DNA of 64,000 nt, taken from Lophius americanus. Lineage: Eukaryota > Chordata > Actinopteri > Lophiiformes > Lophiidae. Shown here piece after piece: positions 33,986 through 46,455 of the stretch (positions are counted from its first letter, which is position 1; the number at the start of each line of letters is the position of its first letter). The stretch covers positions 186,001 to 250,000 of the forward strand of contig JBBDHG010000051.1 in NCBI GenBank assembly GCA_037951165.1, written 5' to 3'. The position numbers and the translations under genes were made by a program. The notes under the pieces are model-generated. The model searched no databases. It worked only from the letters and a program-made list of their open reading frames with translations, and was not told where the DNA came from.

Positions 33986-34206
33986 TTTATACACAAGTAA
34001 GAACTCTGGTCAGATGAAAACAGAATAAAAGTGTTTGCAGTAGAACAGATGTCAGAGTTTTTGTTTGGGTTTAAGGCTCGGGGTTTTCTGCTGTCTTTGA
34101 TAAAAGGAATGTAATAATAATAACAATAATAATACATTTAATTTATAAGATAATGTATGGAGCTATAGGTGCTTCCATATGGAAGGGGAATAGAACCCCC
34201 CCCCCC

Positions 34207-34621
34207 ACACACACACACACACAAACACACATGTACATGCACATACAAATGCATACACACAGGAAACGCACACTTTCACACGTGCATACACACACAGACA
34301 CACACAGATACACACGCACAGTCATACACGGACACAAACAATCACACGCACACACATTAATACACAGAAATGTACATACACACACCCACACACACACACA
34401 AACATGCAGTAACACATACACACACACATACAAACACACAAACGCAAACACACACAGACATTAACACACACACATAATCATACACACATACACCAGCACA
34501 CACATTAACACACACACACATACACACACAATCATACACACAGTCATACACGGACACAAACAATCACACACACACACATTAATACACAGAAATGTACATA
34601 CACACACCCACACACACACAT

Positions 34622-34658
<37 letters not shown>

Positions 34659-35071
34659 GTAACACATACACACACACATACAAACACACAAACGCAAACA
34701 CACACAGACATTAACACACACACACACACACATACACACACAATCAAACACACAGACGTACACGTACACTCACACGCTCACATACACGCACACACACATA
34801 CACGCACACACAAACACACACACACATTAACACACACACACACATTAACACACAGACAAACGTACACACACACACACACACACACAGACATTGACACCCA
34901 TACACGCACACACAAACACAGACACATTAACACACACTAATAATCATACACACAGTCACACACACAGACATACACATACCCACATTAACACGTACACACA
35001 CACACACACACGTACACGTACACGTACACACACACACACACACGTACACGTACACGTACACACACACACAC
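34207..35071. repeat. (CA)n array with higher-order repeats
   Basis: About 865 bp. A block from 'agtcatacacggacacaaac' through 'acattaatacacagaaatg' to 'gcagtaacacatacacac' occurs twice (about 34,319-34,470 and 34,550-34,720). The right end has (cacgta)n runs near 35,009-35,057. Frames here are artefacts. Confidence 0.95.
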
Positions 35072-36502
35072 ATTGAATGATACAGAGGGTATTATGTGAA
35101 TGAGGTGTGTGTAGAGGGAACACACCACCATCCTCTCTGACTTCAGCCACATGATCAGGACAAGCTGCTGGTCCGAGATAAGAACAGAACAAAACCAGGA
35201 GAAGGTGTAACGTGATGAAGAGAGACGCGTGTTTCTGAAGAAGACCCCCGAAGGATCTTAAGCAGGAGATTGTTCATTTTTGCGACCCTGTAAGCGTGAC
35301 GACGGACCCTAATATTCCACGGGGGGAACAAGCTTGTTCATTAAGGAACTTACAGCCGGCAGCCAATGAAGTTTTACAGCTTAAATTCACGAGTTATACT
35401 ATTAAAGTATTTTATTCATGATACTAGCAGAAGGAATTTCTTTAGCTTTGGAAATTCTTCAACTCTCTTTCCAAAAATCTTTTTTTTTTTTAATGATTTT
35501 ACCTTCAAAAACGTCACAAATAAATCAGAAAATAAACATTTTTATTGACATTATTGTTTTCCTGCAGCGAAGGCATATATTACACTTCAAAAAAGAGACT
35601 TGTTGCATCCGCTGGTGTCACAGTTCAATGAAGTACTTACAATTTAAATTAAAAAGTTAGACTCCGAAGTACATGATTTAATTTAATTTCTAAAAAATCA
35701 TTGATATTTTTTTTTATTTACGATGAAAAAAAATCCAAAAGCATAAAAAAAACTGTCAAATTCTGGATTTAAAAACTAAGAGACTCCAACTCTAGTAGTT
35801 CCAACTACAATTTAAAATTTTTACCAGTAAAGGTATTATTTTTTTAATTTATTTTTTCAGTACAGACGATTGATTTATGCAAAAAAACAAATAGAGGAAT
35901 GTGAAATAGGAGGATGAAATATAAGCGGAAACCCTGAAGGAAAGCAACGGACGCTACGTAGAATCACTCGCTCTTTCTTCCAGCTACTCATCGTTGGCTG
36001 AACCCAGAGTTGTCGGATCAGAACAATCTGTATGGAGAGCAGCCGAGCCCCCCTCTGTCCGACGGCTGAACCCGTCCACTCATCCGTCTGTCAAACGGCG
36101 GCGGCTGAGTGAGAGCGACGGCTGAGTTGTGGAGCGGAGTGAAAGATATCAGGTCCTTCATTTCCATCAGAGTAAAGGTTAACGGCTCATCATTCTTCAC
36201 GCCGCGGCGGAGCTGAAGGATCGCCGCGGCTCTGGGAGGGGCCCGGTTCTCCGACAACACCGCCGGTGCCTACGGATTTAATATTCCAGTCAGAGGGAAA
36301 GCAGTCATCCTCTGACCTTTGAACCCAACGTCAGCCAAACAACAAGGCTGAGCGTTTGGTGGGTTTCCCATAATGCAGCAGCGACACCAACCACCGACTT
36401 TCTCAATTATCATACATCACACGATTAAATGTTTTAGAACACAGTCGGATAACTAGAGAGGAAGAGTTTTCTCTCGTTCTACAGTGAAGAGGATCACTGC
36501 TC
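35072..36502. other. Unassigned sequence with a CpG-dense patch
   Basis: 35,370-35,900 is A/T-rich. 36,015-36,275 is visibly dense in CG dinucleotides (for example 'ggcggcggctgagtgagagc', 'cgccgcggcggagc') and carries an 80-codon minus-strand frame without a known motif. It could be a CpG-island-like patch or exon, but there is no positive evidence. Confidence 0.35.
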
Positions 36503-36545
36503 CATCATCATCATCATCATCGTCATCATCATCATCATCATCATC
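36503..36545. repeat. (CAT)n microsatellite
   Basis: About 14 trinucleotide units with one cgt interruption. Confidence 0.95.
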
Positions 36546-37029
36546 TCTCTTCAGCAGAAACTTTTACTGTTATATTTTTGTACCGTTTTTTCTTTCATGA
36601 TTTGTTACTTTTATATGAGACTTTTTAAATTTAGTACTTTTTAACATAAACTTTAAATGTGTACTTTTTTCATTTTCTAGAAATCTACCTTATATTTATC
36701 TATTTAAACTTTCTTACTTTTATCCTACTTTATCATACTTTTCGCCTTTGAACTTTTTTAACTCTGAGATTTTTACTTTTGACTTTTCTACTTTTTCTTT
36801 TACACTTAAAAACAACAACAAAAAAACTGTTACACTTTTTAAACTGTTTCACCAGTAACTTTCAGTTTCATTATTATTTAATGAAATACTACCGCAGTTT
36901 ACCTTCATAATAATAATAATAATACTTTTGTACTGGTCATTTTTACATAACCTTTTTTTTTTTTTTTAAATATTACTATTTTATTTTTATTTTGTGCGCA
37001 TTTAAAGGCCTGTAAATTTCAGTAATTTA

Positions 37030-37083
<54 letters not shown>

Positions 37084-37590
37084 CATTATAATTTTCATTA
37101 TTTTTTATCATTATCATTATTATTATAATTGTTATTATTATTATTATATATTTTTGGGTGTTTTTACTTTTTATACTAGTAGCTTTTTTTTTTTTTTTTT
37201 TACTGTTTTTCATTATAATTAAAGTAACTTTTCCACTTCATACTTAAAACATTTTTTTTTACAGCAATCTTTTACTTTTATCTTTTTAACTTAGAAAACT
37301 ACTAATTTTACTTTGACATCGTACGTTTTCATAAGTTTTCTTTTCATCCTTATTGTTTTTTAACTTTGATAATACAACTTTTTACTTTTCTTTTTTAGCT
37401 TTTCTACAACTACCTTGTGCTTTTATACTTTTGTGCTGTTATATTTTACTTTTATGCATTTAACTTTTATACTCTGAGATCCATTTCAGACTCTGCTCTT
37501 CTTCATTGAAGCAATACTTCAGTACTTTCACCTGAGTACATGCAGTACACATGTAACTGTTCCAGTACTCGAGTACACGGTACTTTGTTC
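36546..37590. repeat. T-rich low-complexity block with (ATT)n core
   Basis: Over 1 kb dominated by 'tactttt' and 'aactttt' words. The uninterrupted (att)n run spans 37,029-37,083, followed by poly-T runs (37,183-37,201). The right end (37,495-37,590: 'agtactttcacctgagtaca') resembles the 'acttttactt' dispersed repeat, so the block may be a hugely expanded copy of that element. Confidence 0.7.
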
Positions 37591-38696
37591 CCTCTGGTAA
37601 AGCCGCGTTTGACTTAGACACGATGACGGGAAGAGAAATGAAACCACTTCCTGTCTTTGATCAAATCTTCCATCTGATGTTCTTAGTGATGCTGCCAGGC
37701 GGGTCTACAGAGAAACGTCTCAAACCATTCCAAATTTCCCAGCACAGAGCGTTCGGACTGGGCCAGAACCGTTCTCTTTCTTCCAGCGAACATAAACCCG
37801 ACGTCTGCGTGTTCCGCTCAAACGACGTTCCGCTCGGCGCCGTCATGAGTGGAATGAGAATAATTTGAAAGATTCCTCTGACCATAACATTGTGGAAAAA
37901 AAACCCAGCGAGAGTCCATGCCAGCGTTCTCTTGGTTCCGGTCCCGAGCTCAGATGAATGTGAGGCTGGAAATCTGAGACCGTTCAGAATTGCAGATGAG
38001 CGTGGAGAACCCTCGTCCAGAACCGCCAGCAGAAGATTTCATTGTTAGATGGATCGTCACGCCACGCCACGCCTTCCCCAGCATGAACACCAAATCCGTC
38101 TGTCCGGAGAGGTTGATCTTCTCAGGCCAGCGGTCCAAAGCTGACAGAACAAAGACTAATATTGACTGATCGCAGACGGATCGGCTTCCAACCAACCGGT
38201 GACGCGTGGCTGGTTGGGTCTGGACAGACGACACGCTCAAATCGAAGGATTCCGAAACACCTTCGCTCAGATTGACTGGAGGTCTTTTTCTTTATTGTAT
38301 AAGTACATATATACAGATGTTTATATATATATATATACATAGATAGATAAAAGTTTATACTCTACTCATCATGACAAGCTTCTTTTTTTCTTCAACAAAA
38401 AACAGATTTCCTGACAGAACTTCAGAATTTGACTTGAGGAGTTCCATCAGGTACAACGAAGGGGATCGGGGAGGATTTAGGGGGATTTACCTTCTGCTGT
38501 CGGCGACGTCAGCCTGGGCTCGGTTCTGGATACTTAATTCAGGCTTAACTTAAACTAGCCAATGGGCAGAACTCCAGACTTTGACTGGAAGCCCGACACA
38601 ACAGCCAGAGAAAACTGGGATGTATGGCTCCAAGTGGATCCAGAAGGTTCCGACTACAACATCTGAGGTCTACGGCTCTAAGAACATTTAAACTTC
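37591..38696. other. Unassigned non-coding sequence
   Basis: No gene recognised; the 81-codon frame at 37,623-37,868 has no known motif. A short (TA)n/(GATA)n tract lies at 38,319-38,349. Confidence 0.4.
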
Positions 38697-38860
38697 GTCA
38701 TCATCATCATCTTCGTCTTCTCCCGGCTGTCGCCTTGGCGGATCATCTGTTTCAATCTTCCCCTGTTCTCTGCATCTTCCTCTCTCACGCCAACCAACTG
38801 CATGTCCTCTTTCACCACATTCAGCAAACTGCTCACGTACTGGATCAAAACTCCGGGCCT
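38697..38860. mobile_element. Dispersed teleost repeat ('cttctcccggctgtcgcc')
   Basis: (cat)n followed by 'ttcgtcttctcccggctgtc', 'ggcggatcatctgtttcaat', 'ctctgcatcttcctctctca' and 'catgtcctctttcaccacat' follows the phrase order of a very common fish interspersed repeat (probably a LINE-derived segment read in reverse). Confidence 0.6.
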
Positions 38861-39834
38861 CCAGCAGAGAACCTGAAGACACTAAAACCTGACCCTCCCC
38901 GGAAGGTGGGCTTCACTCTTCCTCAGAGTTTGAACATTTTCTGCTTCTCTTTCCGCGGAGAGAAAAAAAACGGTTTGATTGAACTTTGTCCTCTTTGACT
39001 CCTTTAGTTTCCCGCTGACTCTCAGCCCTTGACTACTGAAGACTCCATCCTCTGCCTCGGAGAATTCCTCTTCAATGCTTCTCTTTAATCGTCCTCTTTT
39101 CATCCGCGTCAGACGTCTCTGTAAATACACAGGGAACAAAGCCGGCCCGGCAGAACCCTCCTTTCTCTGATTTCTAAAAGCTCTTTTTCTTCGTTTGGAT
39201 TTCTCCCGCATTCAAAGCAGGACTTTTGGTAACGCAGTCACATCTCTGCTAGAATTCTTTGCTGAAGGTCGGGCTTTTATGAGTTGTTTAATGATATGAT
39301 TGTTGCTTTATTGTCCTTTCATGTTGTCCCCCCCCTCATCAGCCGTCGGTAATTATAATTTAATGCCGAACGGTGCAACCAACCGCGGCGCGTTTTAGCG
39401 CTCACCTTGATCCGAGCGTGTTCTCTGCCGGCGAGGGAGCGGACATTTGTATGTGCATGTTTTACTTTTGAACGACATCGTCATCGCCAAGGTCGGGGCT
39501 TGAAGGCGTTTGGGCCGGCTGCCAGAGCAAGCAGCGACTTGAGAAGGACGAAGCCGTTAAGATGTTTTCTAGCATAACTGCGCTGAAGGCTCTCCAGCGC
39601 TGGATAATAGTTCCTCTCAGGCCTGTAATTTAAAATTTCATGTCCAACCTTTAGAGCCCAGAATAAAAACTATACTGTATTTTCTCTCATTTGGAGGGTG
39701 ATTTATAGAAAGTCGTAATATTTAGCTCACGGCTTCACATCGGCGCCTGAATGACTTTCAATATAATTGACGGATTCCAGTTTTAAATGATAATTGTATT
39801 TGCTGAACAAGCGTGTCTAAACATGTTTTCCTAG
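38861..39834. other. Unassigned non-coding sequence
   Basis: No gene recognised. The 109-codon minus-strand frame (38,882-39,211) is Lys/Arg-rich without a domain. 39,560-39,800 is complex AT-rich DNA that could be conserved non-coding sequence. Confidence 0.35.
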
Positions 39835-40350
39835 AAGCAAACTGCAGCAATAACTGGTTCCAGCTGGACTAGACAACCACATAATCAAGAACCAAGAAGA
39901 ACATTAAGGTTCATCTGAATTTACCCACAACACACCATGATGAACCTCAGAGCTTCAGGGAGGATCTTCTCTGGACTGATGAGTGTGTCTGAAGACAGGG
40001 GTCCCATTCCATCAGGTGGGAACCAAACACACTAGAAGAACATCAGACCTACAGTCAAACATGGAGGTGGCAGTGGAATGTTGTGGAGATGATCTGCTGC
40101 TTAAGTCATCATTGAGGGAAACATGAATTTTGCTCTCTAGCAGGAAATTCTGAAGGAGAATGTCAGGTCGTCAGTCTGTGAGTCCACCTCTGAATGTCTC
40201 CTAGTCAAAGTCTGGACCTGGACCCCACTGAGATGTTGTGGTGGGACCTGAGAAGATCAGTTCATGCTCACAAACCAGTGTGAAGCAGTTTTTCACAGAA
40301 GAGTGGGCCAAATTAAAAACAGTGATGTCAGAGACTGATCACCAGGTTTC
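39835..40350 (+). mobile_element. Tc1-type DNA transposon remnant (copy D)
   Basis: The leader ('aactgcagcaataactggtt') is joined directly to 'accaagaagaacattaagg', so the HTH region is deleted. Then 'tctggactgatgagtgtg', 'catggaggtggcagtggaat', 'ctggacctggaccccactga' and 'gtgatgtcagagactgatc' follow. Inactive. Confidence 0.85.
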
Positions 40351-41217
40351 AGACGGGTTTCGCTGCTGAAGGCAGAACATCCAGATCTGAAGTTTTTCAC
40401 AGAACCATAGCTGCATGTGGGAGTTGCTGCTCTTCTCCTCCATGACTCACCTCTTGAATATTTACTGCTCTCACCCACAGAACGACCTCCACCTGCCCTG
40501 CGTTCCAGCTTATCGTAAATATTACTGATAAAGCGGCGAGCTGTCCGGCGTGATGGAGACGGCGCTAACTCTCCTACCGACGCCTTGAGAGGCGGAGGTT
40601 GTTGTGATTTGTGAAGCCTCATTTGTTGTAATACATCTTCACTGGAGTCGTTCTGCTGAATCCACTGCTGACGGGTTTCGTCGAGAAGAGAGACGGGAGG
40701 AGAGGAAGATGACGAAGGCAGGAGTCAGGTGAGGAGGACATCTGAGTCCCTGAATGCATCATATGGAATAGCATCTGCTTCCTCCCTGCCTTTCCCTCTT
40801 CCTGCCTCCATATCCTCACCCTCCATCGCTCCCTTGCCAGCCCAAATGACCCACTATCTTCATTAATGTCTCATTACAGCAGAGTCAGCCTCTGGAGCTC
40901 AGGCGGCTCCGTGGATTTTAAGGAACCGGGGACTCCAAAGAAAAACTCCCGACGCCCGTGATGAAGAGGATTCTGCAGCAGTGAACATCAATCCAACACG
41001 ATAAAGCCAGCCGATCGCATCTCTTAGCGCTTGAAGTCTAAACTCCCCGTCTTCTGTTATCACTCAGGTCAATTTATTTAAGCCTGTTTTATCTCAAACA
41101 GTTACAACAGCACAGTTTTCTTTTATCTTCTTTTTACATCCTCACGGCATTGGTCCCTCTTTTTATATTATCGTTTTTAAAGAAATACTTTTTGGGGTTT
41201 TGATAAAGTTTCCTTCT
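40351..41217. other. Unassigned non-coding sequence
   Basis: Nothing recognised; the 109-codon minus-strand frame (40,293-40,622) overlaps the Tc1 end and has no motif. Confidence 0.4.
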
Positions 41218-41757
41218 TTCCTACCTAACTACATACCTACCTCTACCTACCTACCTACCTACCTACCTACCTACCTACCTACCAACCTACCAACCTACCA
41301 ACTTATCAACTAACTACTTACCTAACTACTTATCTAACTACCTTCCTACCTCTAACTTCATACCTTTCTACAAACCTACCTATCTGCGTTCCTTCCGACC
41401 TACTTACCTACCAACCAATCCACCTACTTACCTAACTACCTAACAACCTACCTACCTTTAGACCTACTAACCTACCTACCTACCTTCCAAACTATTTACC
41501 TACCAACCTATCTACCTACCTACCTACCTACATCATACCGACCTACCTACCATCATGCCTAGTAACCTACCTATTATCCAAACTAGTTACCTACCAACAT
41601 ACCTGCGCATCCAACCTACCTACCATCAACATGATTCCTTTCTACCTACACCTAACTACTTACTGTCATACCTACCTGTCCACCCATCTACCTGGTTACC
41701 TCGACATACCTACCTACCTACAAACCTAGGTATTTACCTGCCGACCTACCTCCCATC
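41218..41757. repeat. Degenerate (CTAC)n block
   Basis: About 540 bp of ctac/ctaa/ccta units; a clean (ctac)n run of about 12 units lies at 41,243-41,281. It is the strand complement of the (GTAG) block at 12,670-13,670. Confidence 0.95.
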
Positions 41758-41989
41758 ATACAACACAGTGGGGCTCAAACGGGTTCACTAGATGTAAGAT
41801 GAATAAATTACAGCCTTGTAAACTACTAAGAACAGTTTAGGAAAAACCATAAAAGGATTAAGGAGAAATAAAAATAGCTGAAGGAGTTTATGAACCATAG
41901 GAAAATGGACCGGGAGACGGACAGGTGGTTTGGTGGTGTGACCTCAGCTGTGATGCTGGTGGTGTTTCAGTAGGTCGTGGTGAAGAGGT

Positions 41990-42308
41990 AACGGTAAATG
42001 GGCGATACTTGCGTAGCGCTTCTCCAGTCTGCTCAACCACTCAAAGCGCTTTTTACGAGGTGAGTCAGCATTCACTCATTCACACTAACATTCATACAGT
42101 GACGATAGAAGCTGTCAATCAAGATGCCACATGCTCATCAGGAGCGGTAACCATTCACGCCATCATTCACACACCAATGGAACAACCATTGGGAGAAACT
42201 TGGGGTTCAGTATCTTGATCAAGGACGCTTCGACATGTGGACCGCAGTGGCCGGGGATGGAACCACCGACTTTCAGATAAGTGGATGACCGCTCTACTAC
42301 CTGAGACG
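41990..42308 (-). mobile_element. Second tRNA-derived SINE family, near full length
   Basis: The minus strand starts 'ctcaggtagtagagcggtca' (box A-like) and has 'gtggttccatccccgg' (box B-like). The body reads 'catgtcgaagcgtccttgat', 'caagatactgaacccc' and 'gtgtgtgaatgatgg', and the end reads 'gcgctttgagtggttgagca' and 'agaagcgctacgcaagta'. The phrase order is that of an abundant fish SINE and differs from the 17.45-kb family. Confidence 0.8.
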
Positions 42309-43382
42309 TAGTGCTTGGGTTTTAAACTTATCAAGTTAATTTCCTTACACTACATGGCATCGCCATCTTTGCTTTAAGAACTTATTTTGAAAACGTGGCA
42401 TAGTCTGTGTTACAGTACACTTACCGTAAATCCTGAAATATGGGAGCACTCTCTTTTTTCTATTTTTGTTCTACCAAACACAAGAGGTGGCAGGTTTGAC
42501 TCTCCCTCCAGGTTTCTAGTTAATTCAGTGAACATGCTCTACACTTCCATAATATTCAGGACAGAACTTTATTTTAGAACCTTTATGCTCAGGGGAACCC
42601 GCGTTAGATCCTTCAGTGCCGGTCGGTATTCATCCTCACAGAGACCGAATGAAATCATTCAGTCGGAAATATTCCCCTCGGATAATTCTTTACTCTCCGC
42701 CTCCCTTCAACCGTTTTTTTGAGAGGATCTCTCGGGTCAATCAGAGTTGGCTGCTCAGTGCAGCGTGAGCCACCGCTGCATCGGCCCACCCTGCACTTAA
42801 GACCAGCATCTGAAAGGAGGTCCTCTAGCGCTTCACCCGCCCTCTTCAGAACTCCATCCATAATCCATACGTTCAGCAGACTCTGCACACAGATGCCCAG
42901 TCACATTTCCTCTCTGTTAGCTGTAAACCTTTTGACATGGAACAGGCAGAGACATGCCATCCCCCGAGAGTCCCCCTCATTCACAAACACTCACACGGGC
43001 CAGAGAGAAGAACTTTATGGAAGCCATAAAAGATGCACTCAGAGCCATGTATGTTTTATGCTCTTTGAACCGATGAAGATGAATTAACGATGTGCTCCCC
43101 GACATGATGATGCTCTGCTACGACCGTAAATCAGGCAAAGTCACTGAGGGTCTCATTTGGTGGGATTTCTACTGCCTTAGGTCCAGACTGACCGACTTTT
43201 CAGCCCAAAGCTCCAGCTGTGAATCCTTGAAACCTGAGCCAAGATCCAGATTACAGTCGTCAGCCTCCGCCGGGATCAGGATGGACATGAAATGGGTCTG
43301 AAACGTAATTTATGAAGGCCTTAAAAATCATTCAAATGAATAAAAATACATTCAGACACTGGAGTTACTGAAGGGATCCTTT
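42309..43382. other. Unassigned non-coding sequence
   Basis: Several frames of 70-122 codons overlap around 42,650-43,090 on both strands; none has a recognised motif. Confidence 0.4.
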
Positions 43383-43835
43383 ATTTGATCAGCCATAACA
43401 TTAAAACCTCCTGGTTATAAGACGCTCTCATGCCGAGAACGTCAGAACCAGCGTATAAACATTACAGTTTAAAAACAGATGCCATTTGTCCACTAACGGG
43501 AAATATACATGAAATTATGCGATTTTCAGTTTGTCTGTGTGATGGTTGATAGGAAATAAGAAAAAAATTAAGTCCCAGGCGTCTTAGCCTCAGAAGCCCG
43601 GGTGGGTCCGTCTGATTGATGTTGCACCAGCATTTGGAGTTGAACAGGGGGAACGTCCAACGAGACTCGCAGTTCTGGTCTTCATTTAGCCGTCCGAAAT
43701 TGGTACCCATGTCAAAGGACAAAATGTTACCTCCTACATCCCTCTCTCTGACAGGTAACCATGGTAACAAGATAAGCAATGTTGTTCTGACTTCACCTGT
43801 TAGTGGTTATGATGTTATGATGGACTGGTGTATAC
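43383..43835. mobile_element. Non-autonomous Tc1/mariner-like element (candidate, ~450 bp)
   Basis: Left end 'gatcagccataacattaaaa' (43,391) and right end 'ggttatgatgttatgatgga' then 'ctggtgta' (43,806-43,835) are diverged inverted repeats of one terminal sequence, which also appears at 15.6 and 61.0 kb. The interior has no transposase. Element class is inferred from the terminal sequence. Confidence 0.55.
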
Positions 43836-44344
43836 TTTACTTGGCCTTGAGAATGTGTTGCTGCAAAGGGACATCCGGAAAAAGAAAAACTTCTTGTTTC
43901 GTAACTTAGAAGAGTTCATCTCAGAACTCTCTGCACGTCATTAAAGAGGAGTTTGTATTTTCAGCCGGAGTTGGAAACAAGACTTCATTGTTTGTTGGGT
44001 TCAGTCTCTTCACGAGTCACCGGCTTCCGTTAAAAGACGGCATTTATGTATAATCCGAAAGAACAGCTCTGCCATCTGCCTTTATAGAGACGCTAAAGTT
44101 CAAAATTCAATCTGAACACCTGAGCTTTATTTGAAAGCTGGCGCCGGTAAGATGCAGGAAAACTGTAAATTCACCCGATGGTTCTTTCACACAGCTCATA
44201 TTTTATTACCCGCTGGGAGAAAAAAACTCTATCCATAGCAAACACTGTAAAAACAAACACTGGATGAAAAAATATCATTACTCAGAGATCTGAAATCCTG
44301 AGCTTTGTGAGTCTCGCCGATGCTAAATAGAATTAATTTAGCTC
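43836..44344. other. Unassigned non-coding sequence
   Basis: Nothing recognised. Confidence 0.45.
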
Positions 44345-44790
44345 AAACTTCATGTCACTGTTCGCAGATGATGTGGTTCTGTTGTCATCAGTCCCTGTGT
44401 TCCTCTGAGGTGGATAGTCTTCATGACAATAAAAGTCATCTATCAAACATGGACTATCGAATCCCTTTTATGCAGACGACTCCCAAATATACCTGCCCTT
44501 GAACAGAAGTGATGACAGCTCCCTGAAATCTTTTCTGGAGTGACATCTTGAGGACCTACTAGCTTGGAGGGGCCAACACTTTTCAAATTACAATGACCGG
44601 AAACATGAGGTCATGGTGTTTGGACCCGGTGGTGCCTGTGTTACCCCTTCTATGGACTTGGGCTTCCTCTAAACTTTTGATGGATCCACAGTTCCAAACC
44701 TTTGTGCCAAAATAGATAAAGTGGTTTTAAACTTGATAACCAGGTAAAATCTGTGGTTGAATCCAGTTTTTGCCAGAACAAACAAAAGAC
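44345..44790 (+). mobile_element. LINE reverse-transcriptase fragment(s) with two catalytic boxes
   Basis: 44,361-44,372 encodes FADD within SLFADDVVLLSS. 44,469-44,480 encodes YADD within PFYADDSQIYLPL. The second reads on, with stops, through SLKSFLE, HLEDLLAW and EVMVFGPGG, the usual sequence after the catalytic box in L2/Rex-like LINEs. One RT has a single such box, so the 108-bp spacing implies two element relics side by side. Confidence 0.85.
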
Positions 44791-44839
44791 GAAGACTAGA
44801 ACATGCTTACAAGTAATCACATGCCGTATCTTGTGCGGA

Positions 44840-45262
44840 TCCTTTGTGTTAGCGGGACAACTCATTTTTCATCAAGGAAAAACCGGGTTGATTTTGAGAA
44901 AGGTCAGTGGTATGTTTGCAACACTAGGGGGAGCTTCATCTCAAAAAGTTTTCAAAAGTTTCTCAACTGTCCGTCCGATGTAGTCCAACTTTGGTGCATA
45001 TGAATCGACTCACCGAACTCTTACAGTTCATATTTTACTCACTAGGGGGAGCTTGTATTTTACTAAAAACATTGTTTTCCAGACAAAACTCACAATTTTT
45101 TTTCATGGCTCACTTTCCAATTTTATACGTACGTAGATCTTAGTGTGAGGAAGAGCTGGATTGATTTAGGGAATGGTCAGATTTATATTTCTGAGCTTTA
45201 TCTCCAAAAGTTATCGGCGCCAAATCAATTCCAGATTTGGTGCATATGAATCAACTTCTCGG
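44840..45262 (+). mobile_element. 'ctagggggagc' dispersed family, copy 6
   Basis: Boxes at about 44,925 (actagggggagcttcatctc), 45,043 (actagggggagcttg) and a decayed one at 45,195. Shared phrases are 'cgatgtagtccaactttggt', 'gcatatgaatcgactcacc' and 'gtgaggaagagctgg'. Confidence 0.8.
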
Positions 45263-46208
45263 AGATCTCGCTTTCAAATGGAACAACAATTATGTGAGTG
45301 TTTGTTTTTTGGAATATTACTTGTCCCTCTGGAAGAGAGTTGCCTTATTTTTAGAGTGAAAGTGTTTTTTAGCGGTGAGGCAGCAGGCAGATCAATTTGT
45401 TTGTCCATCACTGACATCAGTCATCTAAACTTGATGGAGCGTCAAATGCTACGTCTCAATGCGGCCGTCACATCGATCCGTTTGTCACTGGGCATGAAAA
45501 GTAAAGGTCAAAGGACCAGATTTGTTATTTACTGGTACAAGGGACTGAATTATAAGAGTTAATTAGTTAAGAGTCATCATCATCCTCATTAATGCAGGAG
45601 AGCAATCAGCCGAGCAGACAGGAGGAGCATATTTGAGCCAATCAGGCTCATAGAAGCCTTTTTTTTTTACCTCAGAAGGTACAATCCTATAAACTGTCTC
45701 CCTTTGTGCTGTGATGGAGGCCGGCTAGGTCCAAACGTAAGCATGCATGTTGCTATGACATTTCTTTAATCATAACCCGTCGGGTTTGTAATAGTCTTTC
45801 GCTTGCAGGCGCTTAGATGCGAGATCAAGTTCCCCTACTGGCTTCCCTTTATGTTTAGGTGTCATCTTCATATGATGTTGTTTGCTTTTTACATTACATT
45901 GTAATTGGGTTAGCAACATCGTACCGAACATCTCTGATCTGAGATGAACATTTATCCCGTCGAGCTCTCGAAGGTCTGCTGTTTAGATGTTTCTCGTTGA
46001 CCCGAAGACAGAGCTGAAGACCAGAGGTGACGAAACAAGTTGTCCCACAACAAAGATCGATATCTTTATGGTCGTGTTGGGGGAATGTTAGTTCACAGTT
46101 ACTTACTGGAGGTCGGGATATTACAGAGACGTACACTTTCACTGTGATGATGGTGGAAAAACGTTCGAAAAATATGGTTCCTCTCTCTCTCCACACTGTC
46201 AAACACCA

Positions 46209-46245
<37 letters not shown>

Positions 46246-46455
46246 CTTTCAACCTCACAAGCTACCACTTATATCAGACGCTTTGGACTTTATATCTGGA
46301 GGATTTATTAAGTCTGGCAGCTCCGTCTAAGAAGCTTTATCTCAAGTACAAAACTGAACTTTTTTTATCTAGAGTTCCAAGAGACAAGCCAACCTATTTC
46401 TTTTATGGTCAAATATTAAGTACTGGCTTTTCTTTCCGTTGACTACTGGATTATG
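45263..46455. other. Unassigned sequence with a (CT)n tract
   Basis: (ct)16 lies at 46,211-46,243. Frames of 94-129 codons on both strands have no recognised motif. Confidence 0.45.
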
